A stretch of DNA of 64,000 nt from an uncultured Bartonella sp. (GTDB lineage: Bacteria > Pseudomonadota > Alphaproteobacteria > Rhizobiales > Rhizobiaceae). Location: contig NZ_CALYPR010000003.1 in assembly GCF_945277285.1 (NCBI RefSeq), positions 248,001-312,000 on the forward strand. Reading direction: 5' to 3'. Positions 39,188 to 49,422 of this stretch are shown in pieces. How positions within the stretch are numbered: position 1 is the first letter of the stretch; each line of letters starts with the position of its first letter. Below the pieces are notes generated by a model. The model was given only the letters and a program-made list of their open reading frames with translations, was not told the origin of the DNA and did no database searches. A program made the translations under genes and the position numbers.

Positions 39188-41857
39188 ATGGCTACTATCA
39201 ATAATCGTAAAGAACTCGTCGGTCATTTAAATGAAGCGTGTCTCAACGCATTTGAAAACGCATCAAACCTTTGTGTTTCTTATGGCCATATTAATGTGAC
39301 TATTGAGCATTTACTATGTTCATTGTGTGAACAAAGCGGAAATGACATTCGCAACATATTCAACAAACTTAATAAAGATATTGACGTTTTTAAAGAAAAT
39401 GTCAGTCAATCCTTTAATCGCTTTAAACACCTTGATGGTGAACTTCCTTCTTTGTCATCACATTTATTTGACCTTTTTGAAAGCGCTTGGCTCATCAGTT
39501 CTCTTGAACTTAACGAAACAAAAATTCGTAGCGGTGCGCTACTTCTTGCTCTTTTACGTGAAACTGACAAATATTGCCGTTATGAATACATCGATTATTT
39601 AGAAAAACTTTCCCCCGAGGTAATTAAAACCAACTTTTTAAAGCTCACTGAAGGATCAATCGAGCAAGTATATAATGATTTTTCGACATCTAAAGATGAG
39701 CTCCAGACTAATCCCCATGGAGAAACGAGTGCACTTGACAAATATGCCGAAAATTTCACTGAACAAGCCAGACAAGGAAAAATCGATCCGGTTTTTTGCC
39801 GTGATAACGAAATCCAACAAATTATCGACATTTTAGCAAGGCGTCGCAAAAATAACCCGATTTGTGTAGGTGAAGCTGGAGTAGGTAAAACTGCAGTTGT
39901 TGAAGGACTATCTTTGAGAATAGTCAATGACGAGGTACCACTAAGTTTAATTGGAGCGGAAATATATGGTTTAGATATGGGGGCATTGGAAGCTGGCGCT
40001 TCTGTCAAGGGGGAATTTGAGAAACGTTTAAAATCCGTCTTGGATGAAGTTAAAAAGGCTGACAAAAACATTATCCTTTTTATTGACGAAGCTCATACAC
40101 TTATTGGAGCGGGTAACAATGCAGGTGGGAGTGATGCAGCAAACCTTTTAAAACCGGCATTAGCCCGTGGAGAAATCAAGACAATCGCTGCTACAACATG
40201 GTCTGAATACAAAAAATATTTTGAAAAAGATCCGGCCTTAACTCGGCGTTTTCAACTAGTCAAGCTTGACGAACCAACGGTAGAGCAGACATGCACAATC
40301 GTGCGTGGTCTTGTTCCAGCTTATGAAAAAGCTCACGATGGAGTTTACATAAGTGAAGCTGGTGTCGAAGCCGCAGTAAAACTTTCCTCGCGTTATGTTA
40401 CAGGCCGTCAACTCCCTGACAAAGCTATTGACGTGCTGGATACTGCATGTGCGCGAGTTAAAGCAGCTAAAACAGGCGTTCCTCTCATTATCGAAAAATT
40501 GACACACCAAGAACAAGCATTTGAACGCGAAAAATTAACACTAGAAAGAGACCTCGAAACGGGCCATGAAGAAAAATCAATTGCCGAACGGATCGTTATT
40601 ATTAACGAAAATTACGCGAAGATTCATGATGAAAAAGAGCGCCTTATAAAAATTCACTCTGAACAGAAAGGGTTAGTGGAGAAGCTTCAAGAACTACGTG
40701 CCAAAGCCCAAACCGATAATAAAAATAAAACATTACATGACGAAATTGTTTCGACCCGAAATAAATTTGATGCATTGCGCAAAGACAAATCCCTTATCAG
40801 CCTAGAAGTAGGTCCCGAGGAAATAGCATCGGTTATTTCTGATTGGACGGGTATACCAGTTTCCTCAATGGCTCAGGATGAAATTGACAAACTTTTGAAC
40901 CTCAAAAAGAACATTCAACTGGTTATCAAAGGTCAAGATCAGGCTTTGCAAATCATTCAGGAACAATTACAGTCATCACGTCTTGATTTGCATAAATCAG
41001 GCCGACCATTAGGCGTCTTTTTACTTGTTGGTCCATCTGGCGTTGGAAAGACGGAAACTGCAATTCAGGTTTGTAATAAATTATTTGGCGGCGAACAATT
41101 CATGACTTCTGTCAATATGACGGAATTCCAAGAAAAACATACTGTATCGCGATTAATCGGTTCGCCTCCCGGTTATGTTGGATATGGCGAAGGCGGGCTG
41201 CTTACTGAAGCAATTCGCAAAAAGCCATACTCAGTTGTTTTACTTGATGAAGTCGAAAAAGCAGACCCCGACGTTTTGAATCTATTCTATCAGGTCTTTG
41301 ACAAAGGCGTTTTAACAGACGGAGAAGGTAGAGAGATAGACTGTAAAAATGTTATTTTCTTTCTTTGTTCGAATCTTGCTACCAGCCGGATTATCGATTT
41401 AACCAATAAAAACAAAAATATAACTGCGGAAGAGGTGTTGCAAGAAATAAAGCCTGCTTTGTCAGAACATTTCAAACCTGCCCTGCTTGCTCGTATGCAA
41501 CCCATTATCTATATGCCGCTCAATCAACATGTAATGCAAGAAATTATCAAGGCAAAACTGGATGATCTTAAACATATGTTTATGTCTAGACAGGGAATCT
41601 CGTTCTCTATTGACGACAAAGCAGTAAAACATCTCGAGATGTTGTGTAATGAAGCCTCGAGCGGAGCACGTCTGATTGACCAACTCATCCAAAAAAGAAT
41701 CTTGCCAACTATTTCAAATGCAATTCTCGAACGGCGTTTGGCAGAAAAAACGCTAACAAGAGTTTATGTTTCTGTAAGTAAAAGTGGTGATTTTTCTTTT
41801 TCTTTTAATGAAAAACATCCGTTTAAAAGCAACGGTAAAAAGGTAATACAATGTTAA
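39188..41857 (+). CDS. clpV: T6SS sheath-recycling ATPase ClpV (TssH)
   Basis: AAA+ unfoldase that recycles contracted TssB/TssC sheaths (889 residues). It has a Clp N-domain, a first AAA module with Walker A GEAGVGKT near residue 228 and Walker B ILFIDEAHTLIGAG, a coiled-coil middle domain near residues 420-540, and a second AAA module with Walker A GPSGVGKTETA near residue 615 and VVLLDEVEKADPDVLNLFYQ. Unlike ClpB, its context and N-terminal region place it in the ClpV class. It overlaps the next gene by seven bases. Confidence 0.93.
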   Translation: MATINNRKELVGHLNEACLNAFENASNLCVSYGHINVTIEHLLCSLCEQSGNDIRNIFNKLNKDIDVFKENVSQSFNRFKHLDGELPSLSSHLFDLFESAWLISSLELNETKIRSGALLLALLRETDKYCRYEYIDYLEKLSPEVIKTNFLKLTEGSIEQVYNDFSTSKDELQTNPHGETSALDKYAENFTEQARQGKIDPVFCRDNEIQQIIDILARRRKNNPICVGEAGVGKTAVVEGLSLRIVNDEVPLSLIGAEIYGLDMGALEAGASVKGEFEKRLKSVLDEVKKADKNIILFIDEAHTLIGAGNNAGGSDAANLLKPALARGEIKTIAATTWSEYKKYFEKDPALTRRFQLVKLDEPTVEQTCTIVRGLVPAYEKAHDGVYISEAGVEAAVKLSSRYVTGRQLPDKAIDVLDTACARVKAAKTGVPLIIEKLTHQEQAFEREKLTLERDLETGHEEKSIAERIVIINENYAKIHDEKERLIKIHSEQKGLVEKLQELRAKAQTDNKNKTLHDEIVSTRNKFDALRKDKSLISLEVGPEEIASVISDWTGIPVSSMAQDEIDKLLNLKKNIQLVIKGQDQALQIIQEQLQSSRLDLHKSGRPLGVFLLVGPSGVGKTETAIQVCNKLFGGEQFMTSVNMTEFQEKHTVSRLIGSPPGYVGYGEGGLLTEAIRKKPYSVVLLDEVEKADPDVLNLFYQVFDKGVLTDGEGREIDCKNVIFFLCSNLATSRIIDLTNKNKNITAEEVLQEIKPALSEHFKPALLARMQPIIYMPLNQHVMQEIIKAKLDDLKHMFMSRQGISFSIDDKAVKHLEMLCNEASSGARLIDQLIQKRILPTISNAILERRLAEKTLTRVYVSVSKSGDFSFSFNEKHPFKSNGKKVIQC

Positions 41858-43431
41858 AAGCATCAGAGGCTATTACACGTTGTACTGATCTTCTGCGACT
41901 AACACAGATGAACCGTGCACGACATTTTATGGCTGAGACAATGGCCCTATTATTCGATGCTGAACATGTTTCAATTATTGGTAGAGATATTACTAATGAA
42001 AATTATCTCGAATTGGCGGCAACACCCCGAAAAGAAAACTACTTTGAGACAACAATAGAGAACAGCGAGCGCAATGGCGATCTTCTTTCTTGGGCATTCT
42101 TACAGATTGGTATTCAACACCTGGATTTTGCAGAAGGTGCCGATTACATTCGCGAACTTATAGAAAAATTCTTTTTCCCTATAAACACCCAATATGCCTA
42201 TATTATACCGGGTATAGTCAAACCCGATAAATATGCTGATCTCATTTTTTTAGTCTCGTTGAAAACCGATAATGTCGCGTTAAGAACGATTGATGTTGCA
42301 CAAGCTTTGGCTAATTTTTTTGCAACTTTTAATCGCTTTAGTGTCAATTGCAACAAAGTTGAATTTCATGAAGAAGTTCTCGAAAAATCTGTTGCGGCTT
42401 TATCCTCGACACTTAAAAAGCATGATGGCTTGGTCGAAGAACAGGTCTCTAATACGCTAATTGGAATATCAAGTAATATAGAAAAAATCCGTAATGAAAT
42501 CCGGCTTTTTGGTCCAATGAATACAGCTGTCCTCATACAAGGGGATACTGGAACAGGAAAAGAACTCGTAGCTAAAGCACTTCATAACTTTTCAAACCGG
42601 AAAACAGAGCCATTTGTTGCTGTCAACATGGCATCTCTCAATTCGAATCTAATGGAAAGCGAATTTTTTGGCTACGTCAAAGGTGCATTTACCGGTGCAG
42701 AAAAGAACAAAGAAGGTTATCTGGGGGCTGCTGGTAAAGGCACACTATTTCTTGATGAAATCGGAGATTTGACTCCTCAGCTCCAAGCAAAATTGCTTCG
42801 CGTTCTTCAAGAAAAAAAATTCAATCCCGTTGGTTCAACCAAAGAGTGCCATTTTCAGGCAAGGGTTGTTTCGGCTACACATAAAAACCTCGCTGAGATG
42901 GTGAACAATGGTACTTTTCGCAAAGACTTATATTATCGCATTGCTGAAAGTCTGATTAGCATTTCTAATTTAGCCGAGAGGCCAACGGATATCCGCCCGT
43001 TGTCCATAGCTTTTGTCAATGATTACAATCGCGCCGTTGGAACAGATTTTAAACTTTCATGCGAAAGTCTAGATACGTTGATGGAACTCGATTACCCTGG
43101 AAATGTCCGGCAATTGAAATCTCTTATTATTAATATTTGTGCAATTGCCAATACTGTGGAAGCAGTTACACCAGAGATTATCAAAACGATTTATAATAAT
43201 GACATCGTTAACAAGACAACAAATGAAAAAAGCCCGTTCGCTCTGATGCATACAAAAGGTCTAATCGAGGCCTGTAATGCGTTTGAAAAAGATGCTTTAA
43301 TAAAATTTTCTCACGAATTCCGAGGCCCGCGCTCGGCTATGGCGCATGCGTTAAAGATCTCAGAACGTTCACTTTACAACAAGTTTAAAAAATATGGTTT
43401 GGAAGGATCAGGCAATGAGGCTTTGGTATAA
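41851..43431 (+). CDS. Sigma-54-dependent transcriptional activator (VasH-like)
   Basis: Enhancer-binding protein (526 residues) resembling V. cholerae VasH. An N-terminal GAF-like sensory region (residues 20-170) is followed by the AAA+ module with Walker A GDTGTGKE near residue 231, the sigma-54 contact loop GAFTGA near residue 278, and Walker B GTLFLDEIGDL. A Fis-type HTH is at the C-terminus (AMAHALKISERSLYNKFKKYG). VasH controls hcp/vgrG operons in V. cholerae; here its targets are not in the window, and a functional RpoN would be needed elsewhere in the genome. Confidence 0.9.
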   Translation: MLKASEAITRCTDLLRLTQMNRARHFMAETMALLFDAEHVSIIGRDITNENYLELAATPRKENYFETTIENSERNGDLLSWAFLQIGIQHLDFAEGADYIRELIEKFFFPINTQYAYIIPGIVKPDKYADLIFLVSLKTDNVALRTIDVAQALANFFATFNRFSVNCNKVEFHEEVLEKSVAALSSTLKKHDGLVEEQVSNTLIGISSNIEKIRNEIRLFGPMNTAVLIQGDTGTGKELVAKALHNFSNRKTEPFVAVNMASLNSNLMESEFFGYVKGAFTGAEKNKEGYLGAAGKGTLFLDEIGDLTPQLQAKLLRVLQEKKFNPVGSTKECHFQARVVSATHKNLAEMVNNGTFRKDLYYRIAESLISISNLAERPTDIRPLSIAFVNDYNRAVGTDFKLSCESLDTLMELDYPGNVRQLKSLIINICAIANTVEAVTPEIIKTIYNNDIVNKTTNEKSPFALMHTKGLIEACNAFEKDALIKFSHEFRGPRSAMAHALKISERSLYNKFKKYGLEGSGNEALV

Positions 43432-44224
43432 TTTACGGCTTTTAGATTTCTTTCTCATAATCATGGGACTATTCATGAGTATTGGCTATGCCGAAGATGC
43501 TTTAAGTCTTGAAAAAGCGACCGAATGCAGCAAAATTGGTGATCGTGTCCAACGGCTCTATTGTTTCGACACATTATTTAATAGCCCGGTTCCTACCTCA
43601 TCTGCAAAAAAAATTAGCGAAAAACCTATTGAACAACCTGACGGCCCACTAAAAAGCCTAGCAAGTTTACTTGAACGGCAGAGGACGGCAGATGACACAA
43701 ATTGGGTTTTACGAATGCGTCCATGGCATGAAACAACACTTCTGACTATTGATGATTTCAATCGAATTTTGACAAATACCGCTAATCGACATTCTGTTAA
43801 CGAAAAAGAATCAGAACAAAGTTTGTCTCCACAGACTGTAGACGTTTTTCTAACAACTCGTGAAGTAAAGATCCCTGACAACATTAATTTTTTAAAAGAA
43901 GCAATTATGATGCTGAGTTGCGAAAACGATATCACCACACTTGCTGTACTACTTCCCAAGCCAATTACCACATTACAGGCTAATATCACTCTTTCGTCTG
44001 GAAATGGGAGCATTTTTAAGCTTCATTGGCGGGACGTTGAAAACGGAGGGGTTATTATTGCAGGGCGTGGCCTCGAAAGTATCGACACCATCAAAACGAT
44101 CGCAAATTATCCCCGTGTTCAACTCCAAGTGAACTATCCCGATGATGGCCCACGCGTGTTTATTTTTGACATGAATGATTTAGGAAACAAGCTAAAGCCT
44201 TTGCGCTTGGCATGTCATTGGTAG
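43415..44224 (+). CDS. T6SS-associated protein VasI / TagO
   Basis: Exported accessory protein (269 residues) of the T6SS locus. A signal peptide is visible (LLDFFLIIMGLFMSIGYA). The mature start contains EKATECSKIGDRVQRLYCFDTLF, the two-Cys sequence usual in VasI/TagO, and the rest is a beta-rich domain including DRVQ and IMMLSCENDITTLAVLLPKPI. I place the start at 43415 (MRLWYNL), overlapping the activator gene by 17 bases; the frame is open seven codons further up. TagO proteins are thought to aid assembly of the envelope complex. Confidence 0.8.
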   Translation: MRLWYNLRLLDFFLIIMGLFMSIGYAEDALSLEKATECSKIGDRVQRLYCFDTLFNSPVPTSSAKKISEKPIEQPDGPLKSLASLLERQRTADDTNWVLRMRPWHETTLLTIDDFNRILTNTANRHSVNEKESEQSLSPQTVDVFLTTREVKIPDNINFLKEAIMMLSCENDITTLAVLLPKPITTLQANITLSSGNGSIFKLHWRDVENGGVIIAGRGLESIDTIKTIANYPRVQLQVNYPDDGPRVFIFDMNDLGNKLKPLRLACHW

Positions 44225-44236
44225 GAGACGTTTAAC

Positions 44237-47200
44237 ATGCAACAGATTTCAGAGGCAACATCAGTTATTAACCGTATCCAATATGGCATACGCACAATAG
44301 GCCGTGGCCTAAAAAGCGGATTTTTCCTAAGTACAGTTTTGCTCATCCTTTTATGTGTGATTATCTGGTATTGGGGGCCTGCCTTTAAATACTTAGAATA
44401 TGCTCCTTTTCGACCTATTGCAAACAGGATCATTGCAATTGGTGTTTTAGTAGTATTGTGGGGAATTAATAATTACTTTCTAGCCCGAGCGGCAATACGT
44501 AAAAAACCCAAAGCTATGGTTGAAAACGAGTTGAAGCCACGCGATCCCCTAGAAGAACTAATCACAATTTTGCAGTTGTCTTTTCGATCTACAATGAAAA
44601 TTATCAAAGATAAATGGACCGGTAAAGATCACTCAAACCGTACTCTCTATGCAATGCCTTGGTATATTATTCTAGGACCATCTCAATCAGGAAAAACATC
44701 TTTAGTTCTCCAATCCGAATTGAGCTTTCCGCTTGCACATGAACTTAAAGAGAGCCACGTCAATAAAACAATTGCACAAGAATTACCTCAATACTGGGTT
44801 ACGAGGGAAAGTGTTCTTTTCGATATTCCCGGTACTTGGCTGAATATGAAGAAACCGATCTCAGTCGATCTTTTTGACGATGATGAATTTGATCCCAATA
44901 TTCCTGTTATAAAGACGCCAGCGAAGGAAGGCCGAAGAAAGCTTTGGAACGCATTTACTGATCTTCTCAACGATGTTCGCTCACGTCGACCAATCAACGG
45001 CGTCATCATTACCTATAGTATTTTAGACCTCATACGTATGAGCAATGAGCAACGTGCAAATGAAGCAATGAATATTCATGCACGTTTAGTTGAAATAGCG
45101 GAAAAGCTTGGAACTCGTTTTACTGTTAATATAGTTCTGACAAAACTTGATAAACTTTCCGGTTTTAAAGAATACTTTTCAAAACTTTCAAAGCTAGAAC
45201 GCCAAGAGCCTTTTGGCTTTTCTTTTCCGATCTATAGCGAGATTGATGCTGATAAATGGGCTATTGACTTTGAAAAAAAATTCTCTGCTTTCATTGACGT
45301 TGCCAATAACGATATTATTGATCGCGTTGATAGCTGCCATGAAACGGAAATTCGTAAAAGCATGTATACGTTTTTGCGTGAATTTACCGCTACAGGTCAA
45401 ATTGTATGTGATTTTTTTAAGAAAGCTTTATTATCTGATCGTTTTTCGACGCCCCCTCTTGTTCGCGGTATTTACTATGTTTCTACGACGCAGGAAGGTG
45501 CACCATTTAATGCACTTCTTACCAAGATTTCAAATGATTACCATATGGTACCACCCGTTACGCCGGCTTATTCCGGTAATCCTACTCCCTATTTCAACGG
45601 TAAACTTTTTACTGATGTTATTTTTAAGGAAGCTGGACTTGCAGGAGACAATCATAAAGTCGAACGTCATAAACGCCTCGTTTTGCGCAGTTCTATTTTA
45701 GCCAGCGTTCTTATACTTCTCGGATTCGGTTTTTTGTTAAATGAAACGATGGAAGATAATACCACACGTGCTGAAAATGTACTTTCAAAAAGTAAAGCAT
45801 TTATTGATTTACCTAGAGATGTCCAAATTAGTGGCTCTGAAGCACAATTTCTTCCTGCTTTAGATGCTATCTCCTCTGCGAATAACGAATATCCTGGTTG
45901 GGAAGACAAAAGTGACATACGGCGATATACCGCTCTTTATCAAGGGCGCCGTGTCGGCCCGGAAGTTCGTAAGGCCTACGAAAAACTTTTACAAGAACGG
46001 TTTTTACCCAGCATATCAAACAAAATCGCTAATGAAATAGTGCGATTAGGCCAGAATCCCGAGACATATAACAGCGATGAAAGATTGGATGCTTTGCGTG
46101 TCTACCTCCTGTTAGGTGATATCCAGAGACGTAAAGAACTTGACGATAGTGATGATACCATGTCCCTCGGTAAAGCAGCTGTATTGGCATGGTTGAAAAA
46201 CAAATGGCAGCAACGCTTTGAAGGGCAAGATGATATTCAGTCGGATCTAAAAAAGCATATTGAATATGCACTTAATACAAATCGGATTGCTGCACCGATA
46301 GATGATAAACTTGTTGCCGATACCCAAGCAGCATTACGTGAAGTACCACGCGATGTGCGACTCTACCGGGGGTTAAAAGCTCTTGCTGCTCGTCAGGTAC
46401 CCAATGGTTTAAGCTTACGCAATATGGTCGGGCCAAGTTTTGATATAGTGTTTAAACAGAACGGAGATGAAGTAGCCAACAACCAAAACGACGTTGTCGT
46501 TCCGTATTTCTATACAAAACGCGGTTTTCATGAATTTTTTATTCCCAAAAACAAAGATCTATCAATTATTGCTGTTGAAGATGCATGGGTAACAGGAGAA
46601 CGTGAGCGTGTCCGTTATTCTGAAGAAGATTTACAGGCTTTTATGGAAAAAATCCGTTATTATTACGCGACAGATTACATCAATTTCTGGCATAATATGA
46701 TAGACAATCTTAATATTGTTGATTTCCGTAATATTGATGATGCTGTTCGGGTTTTGTCCGAAATTGATGGCCCATCCAATCCTTTTGGGCGATTACTTAA
46801 TGTTATCAAATCAGAAACTGAAATTTATCCTCTAGAACCTGCTAAAACAGATAAAGAACAATCACAAACTGAAATTGCATTTGATCGAAACAGGGAACAT
46901 GGTTTGCGTATTGCCCGGGCTTTTTCTGATCTTTCAGCATTGGTTACAGCCAAAGAAGGAGAAAAACAGCCTCTTGAAGAAATGCTTGGCACGATGACTA
47001 GCTTGGAAAGCTATCTAAGTAATATCCAGAGCGGTCAACAATCAAGCAAGCCAATCGCACTTGAAAAAGCGCAAGAGCGCGCGAAATTGCAAGGCGATGA
47101 CCCGATCTTTATCGTTCGCCGAACGGGAGGCAATTTGCCGAAACCATTTGATAAGTATTTCAACCAAATAGCAGACAACAGCTGGAAAGTTATATTAGAT

Positions 47201-47896
47201 GCTGCAAAAATTGATTTACAAATGGTTTGGCAAAATAATGTATATCGCACTTTTAATGTGGAATTGGCTGGGCGGTACCCATTCAATGTGGTAAGTAGTG
47301 AAGATGTTACCTTAGACGAATTTCAACACTTTTTTGGACCTAAGGGCGAATTTGATAATTTTTTCAACGATCATCTTAAAAACTTTATAAATCCAAACAA
47401 TGGCACGCCAATTCTGATTGATGGTCAAAGTTTGAGTGTTAGTGATGAATTCATTGAACAAATTAAAAAAATTCGAGCGATCCGTAATATATTTTTCAAT
47501 GCTGATGGTGTACCAACACTTCGTTATACGATCGAACCAGTTGGCATGAGCGGCAATATAAGTCGTTCTGTGTTGAACATTGAAGGACAATTGATACCCT
47601 ATAGTCATGGCCCAACTCGTCCAATAGCTATTCTTTGGCCTAATGCTTTATCAAGCAAACAAGATATTAGCCAAGTTTCCACAGCGCAAGGCGCGAGCAT
47701 CAGTTATTCTGGTCTGTGGTCGAGCTTTAGACTGTTTGACCGTGCTACTATCACAAATAATACACCGGATACTGCTGATGTTGTTTTTAATCTCAACGGA
47801 GGACAGATAAAATATCGCATTAAAATGTCAGCTACAGATAAAAATCCGTTTGTATTGAAACCTCTGACATCAATGAAACTTCCTGAACAGTTGTGA
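44237..47896 (+). CDS. tssM: T6SS inner-membrane protein TssM (IcmF family)
   Basis: Largest component of the envelope complex (1219 residues). Two transmembrane segments lie near residues 30-50 and 58-78, a third near residue 475-492 (SSILASVLILLGFGFLL). Between them is the cytoplasmic NTPase-like domain with Walker A GPSQSGKTS near residue 147 and SVLFDIPGTWLN. The large periplasmic part includes AARQVPNGLSLRNMVGP and ends in a beta domain (WSSFRLFDRATI) that contacts TssJ. It overlaps the next gene slightly. Confidence 0.94.
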   Translation: MQQISEATSVINRIQYGIRTIGRGLKSGFFLSTVLLILLCVIIWYWGPAFKYLEYAPFRPIANRIIAIGVLVVLWGINNYFLARAAIRKKPKAMVENELKPRDPLEELITILQLSFRSTMKIIKDKWTGKDHSNRTLYAMPWYIILGPSQSGKTSLVLQSELSFPLAHELKESHVNKTIAQELPQYWVTRESVLFDIPGTWLNMKKPISVDLFDDDEFDPNIPVIKTPAKEGRRKLWNAFTDLLNDVRSRRPINGVIITYSILDLIRMSNEQRANEAMNIHARLVEIAEKLGTRFTVNIVLTKLDKLSGFKEYFSKLSKLERQEPFGFSFPIYSEIDADKWAIDFEKKFSAFIDVANNDIIDRVDSCHETEIRKSMYTFLREFTATGQIVCDFFKKALLSDRFSTPPLVRGIYYVSTTQEGAPFNALLTKISNDYHMVPPVTPAYSGNPTPYFNGKLFTDVIFKEAGLAGDNHKVERHKRLVLRSSILASVLILLGFGFLLNETMEDNTTRAENVLSKSKAFIDLPRDVQISGSEAQFLPALDAISSANNEYPGWEDKSDIRRYTALYQGRRVGPEVRKAYEKLLQERFLPSISNKIANEIVRLGQNPETYNSDERLDALRVYLLLGDIQRRKELDDSDDTMSLGKAAVLAWLKNKWQQRFEGQDDIQSDLKKHIEYALNTNRIAAPIDDKLVADTQAALREVPRDVRLYRGLKALAARQVPNGLSLRNMVGPSFDIVFKQNGDEVANNQNDVVVPYFYTKRGFHEFFIPKNKDLSIIAVEDAWVTGERERVRYSEEDLQAFMEKIRYYYATDYINFWHNMIDNLNIVDFRNIDDAVRVLSEIDGPSNPFGRLLNVIKSETEIYPLEPAKTDKEQSQTEIAFDRNREHGLRIARAFSDLSALVTAKEGEKQPLEEMLGTMTSLESYLSNIQSGQQSSKPIALEKAQERAKLQGDDPIFIVRRTGGNLPKPFDKYFNQIADNSWKVILDAAKIDLQMVWQNNVYRTFNVELAGRYPFNVVSSEDVTLDEFQHFFGPKGEFDNFFNDHLKNFINPNNGTPILIDGQSLSVSDEFIEQIKKIRAIRNIFFNADGVPTLRYTIEPVGMSGNISRSVLNIEGQLIPYSHGPTRPIAILWPNALSSKQDISQVSTAQGASISYSGLWSSFRLFDRATITNNTPDTADVVFNLNGGQIKYRIKMSATDKNPFVLKPLTSMKLPEQL

Positions 47897-47898
47897 AA

Positions 47899-49422
47899 AT
47901 GATGGATAATTGTGATCAAAATACATTTACAGGTGTAGATTGGATTGACCGCAATCCTTTGTTCGTTGCTGTCGGCTCTTCTCTACAAAAACCTGAACAG
48001 CAAGGTGTAGACCTCATAGAAAACGAACTTTTTGATGAGGTCGATACTGAACTGATGAAACGAGGTACATTGAATCACTCGTCAATCCGTTGGGATTGGG
48101 TCTGTGAACAATGTGCTAAACTTCTTTCGCAAGAATCGAAAGATTTTCGATTACTTCTATATATTTTACAAAGTTTGCCTAACGTTAAAAATTACGGTTC
48201 ACCATTAACATTAGGAACTGTTTTAACATCACGGTTTGTCGGTATTTGGGGTGATGTTGCCTATCCGGTAAAAAAGAAACGTCTTCCTATTCTCCGTAAA
48301 ATTGTTGATGCTTTAGAAACACTTATAGAGCATTCAAAAAAATTCAATTTAGAACAAGAAAATATAGAACTTTCTGCACGTTCTTTGAGACAATGTGTTG
48401 ATTTTTTCAAAAATATTGATCGAAATTTTGAACAGCAGCTCTTTTTAATGGCAAACCGTATCGAGGCTGCAGCCATTCCTGATGAAAACGATGGAAGTCA
48501 GTCACTTGAGAAAATCATCAAAGAGCCATTTGTACCAAAACCTATACTAGAAATTAAAGAAAATGAAGGTAATTCCCAACAAACATTGGAGCTTCATCCA
48601 GAGAATTTAGTTCTGAATGAAAAGAGTGAACGAGCCTTAAAACAAAGTCTAACTATTGTAGCCGATTTTATCCTTCATATGGATATAGAAAATCCACTTT
48701 CTTACAGGCTAAGACGTTTTGCGACCTGGTATGGTATTACAAATGCACCAGAACAAAGAAGAAAGGACGATTTAAAGACGGTAATCCTTCCGGTGTCGAC
48801 TAATGCTCTAGATGAATATAGGACAGCTGCTGAACGTGGACAAACTGATTTTGATATCGCATATAAGTTAGAAAAAAGCTGCCATAACCAACCTTTCTGG
48901 TTAGAAGGGCAATATCTTTCTTACAAGTTAGCAGTAATCTGTAACCGTCAATCGGCCGCCGAAGCAATTTTGGAGACGACCTACAGTTTCGTTAGCAAAA
49001 CCGAATGGCTTAAACGTTTGCAATTTGCTGATGGCTCACCATTTATGCCAGAAGCAGTTAAAACATGGATAGATACCTATGGCAGAGCATCAACAACCGG
49101 AGCTTCTCTTTTGCGTGTAGAAAATGAAATGATTGGCGGCGAGATGCAAGCAATCGCGCTCAAAGCACGAGAAAAAGCAAATCATGGTAATACTGATGAA
49201 GCTATCCGCATATTGGAGTCTGCAAAACCTAATCAAGACACTCCTCGTTCAAAAACGCTATGGGAAATGCTTATGTTAGAATGTATAAGTGATTGGGGAA
49301 TGAAAAATCTTGTTTCTACACAAGCAAAGCGATTAAAAAAAGATATTGAAAGTATGATGGTGAAAGACTATGAACCTGACATTATTGACAGGATATCTCG
49401 TTTAGAGATACTCACAAAATAA
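47899..49422 (+). CDS. tssA: T6SS protein TssA (VCA0119/VasJ-like)
   Basis: TssA-type cap or priming protein (507 residues). The N-terminal ImpA-like domain has VDWIDRNPLF and SIRWDWVCEQCAKLLSQESKDFRLLLYIL; the C-terminal region (STTGASLLRVENEMIGGEMQAIALKAREKANHGNTDEAI) matches the VasJ branch. Three start codons lie together (GTG 47893, ATG 47899, ATG 47902); I take 47899. It is the last T6SS gene of the block. In V. cholerae the VasJ gene precedes vasK; here it follows, so it could also correspond to VasL. Confidence 0.8.
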   Translation: MMDNCDQNTFTGVDWIDRNPLFVAVGSSLQKPEQQGVDLIENELFDEVDTELMKRGTLNHSSIRWDWVCEQCAKLLSQESKDFRLLLYILQSLPNVKNYGSPLTLGTVLTSRFVGIWGDVAYPVKKKRLPILRKIVDALETLIEHSKKFNLEQENIELSARSLRQCVDFFKNIDRNFEQQLFLMANRIEAAAIPDENDGSQSLEKIIKEPFVPKPILEIKENEGNSQQTLELHPENLVLNEKSERALKQSLTIVADFILHMDIENPLSYRLRRFATWYGITNAPEQRRKDDLKTVILPVSTNALDEYRTAAERGQTDFDIAYKLEKSCHNQPFWLEGQYLSYKLAVICNRQSAAEAILETTYSFVSKTEWLKRLQFADGSPFMPEAVKTWIDTYGRASTTGASLLRVENEMIGGEMQAIALKAREKANHGNTDEAIRILESAKPNQDTPRSKTLWEMLMLECISDWGMKNLVSTQAKRLKKDIESMMVKDYEPDIIDRISRLEILTK

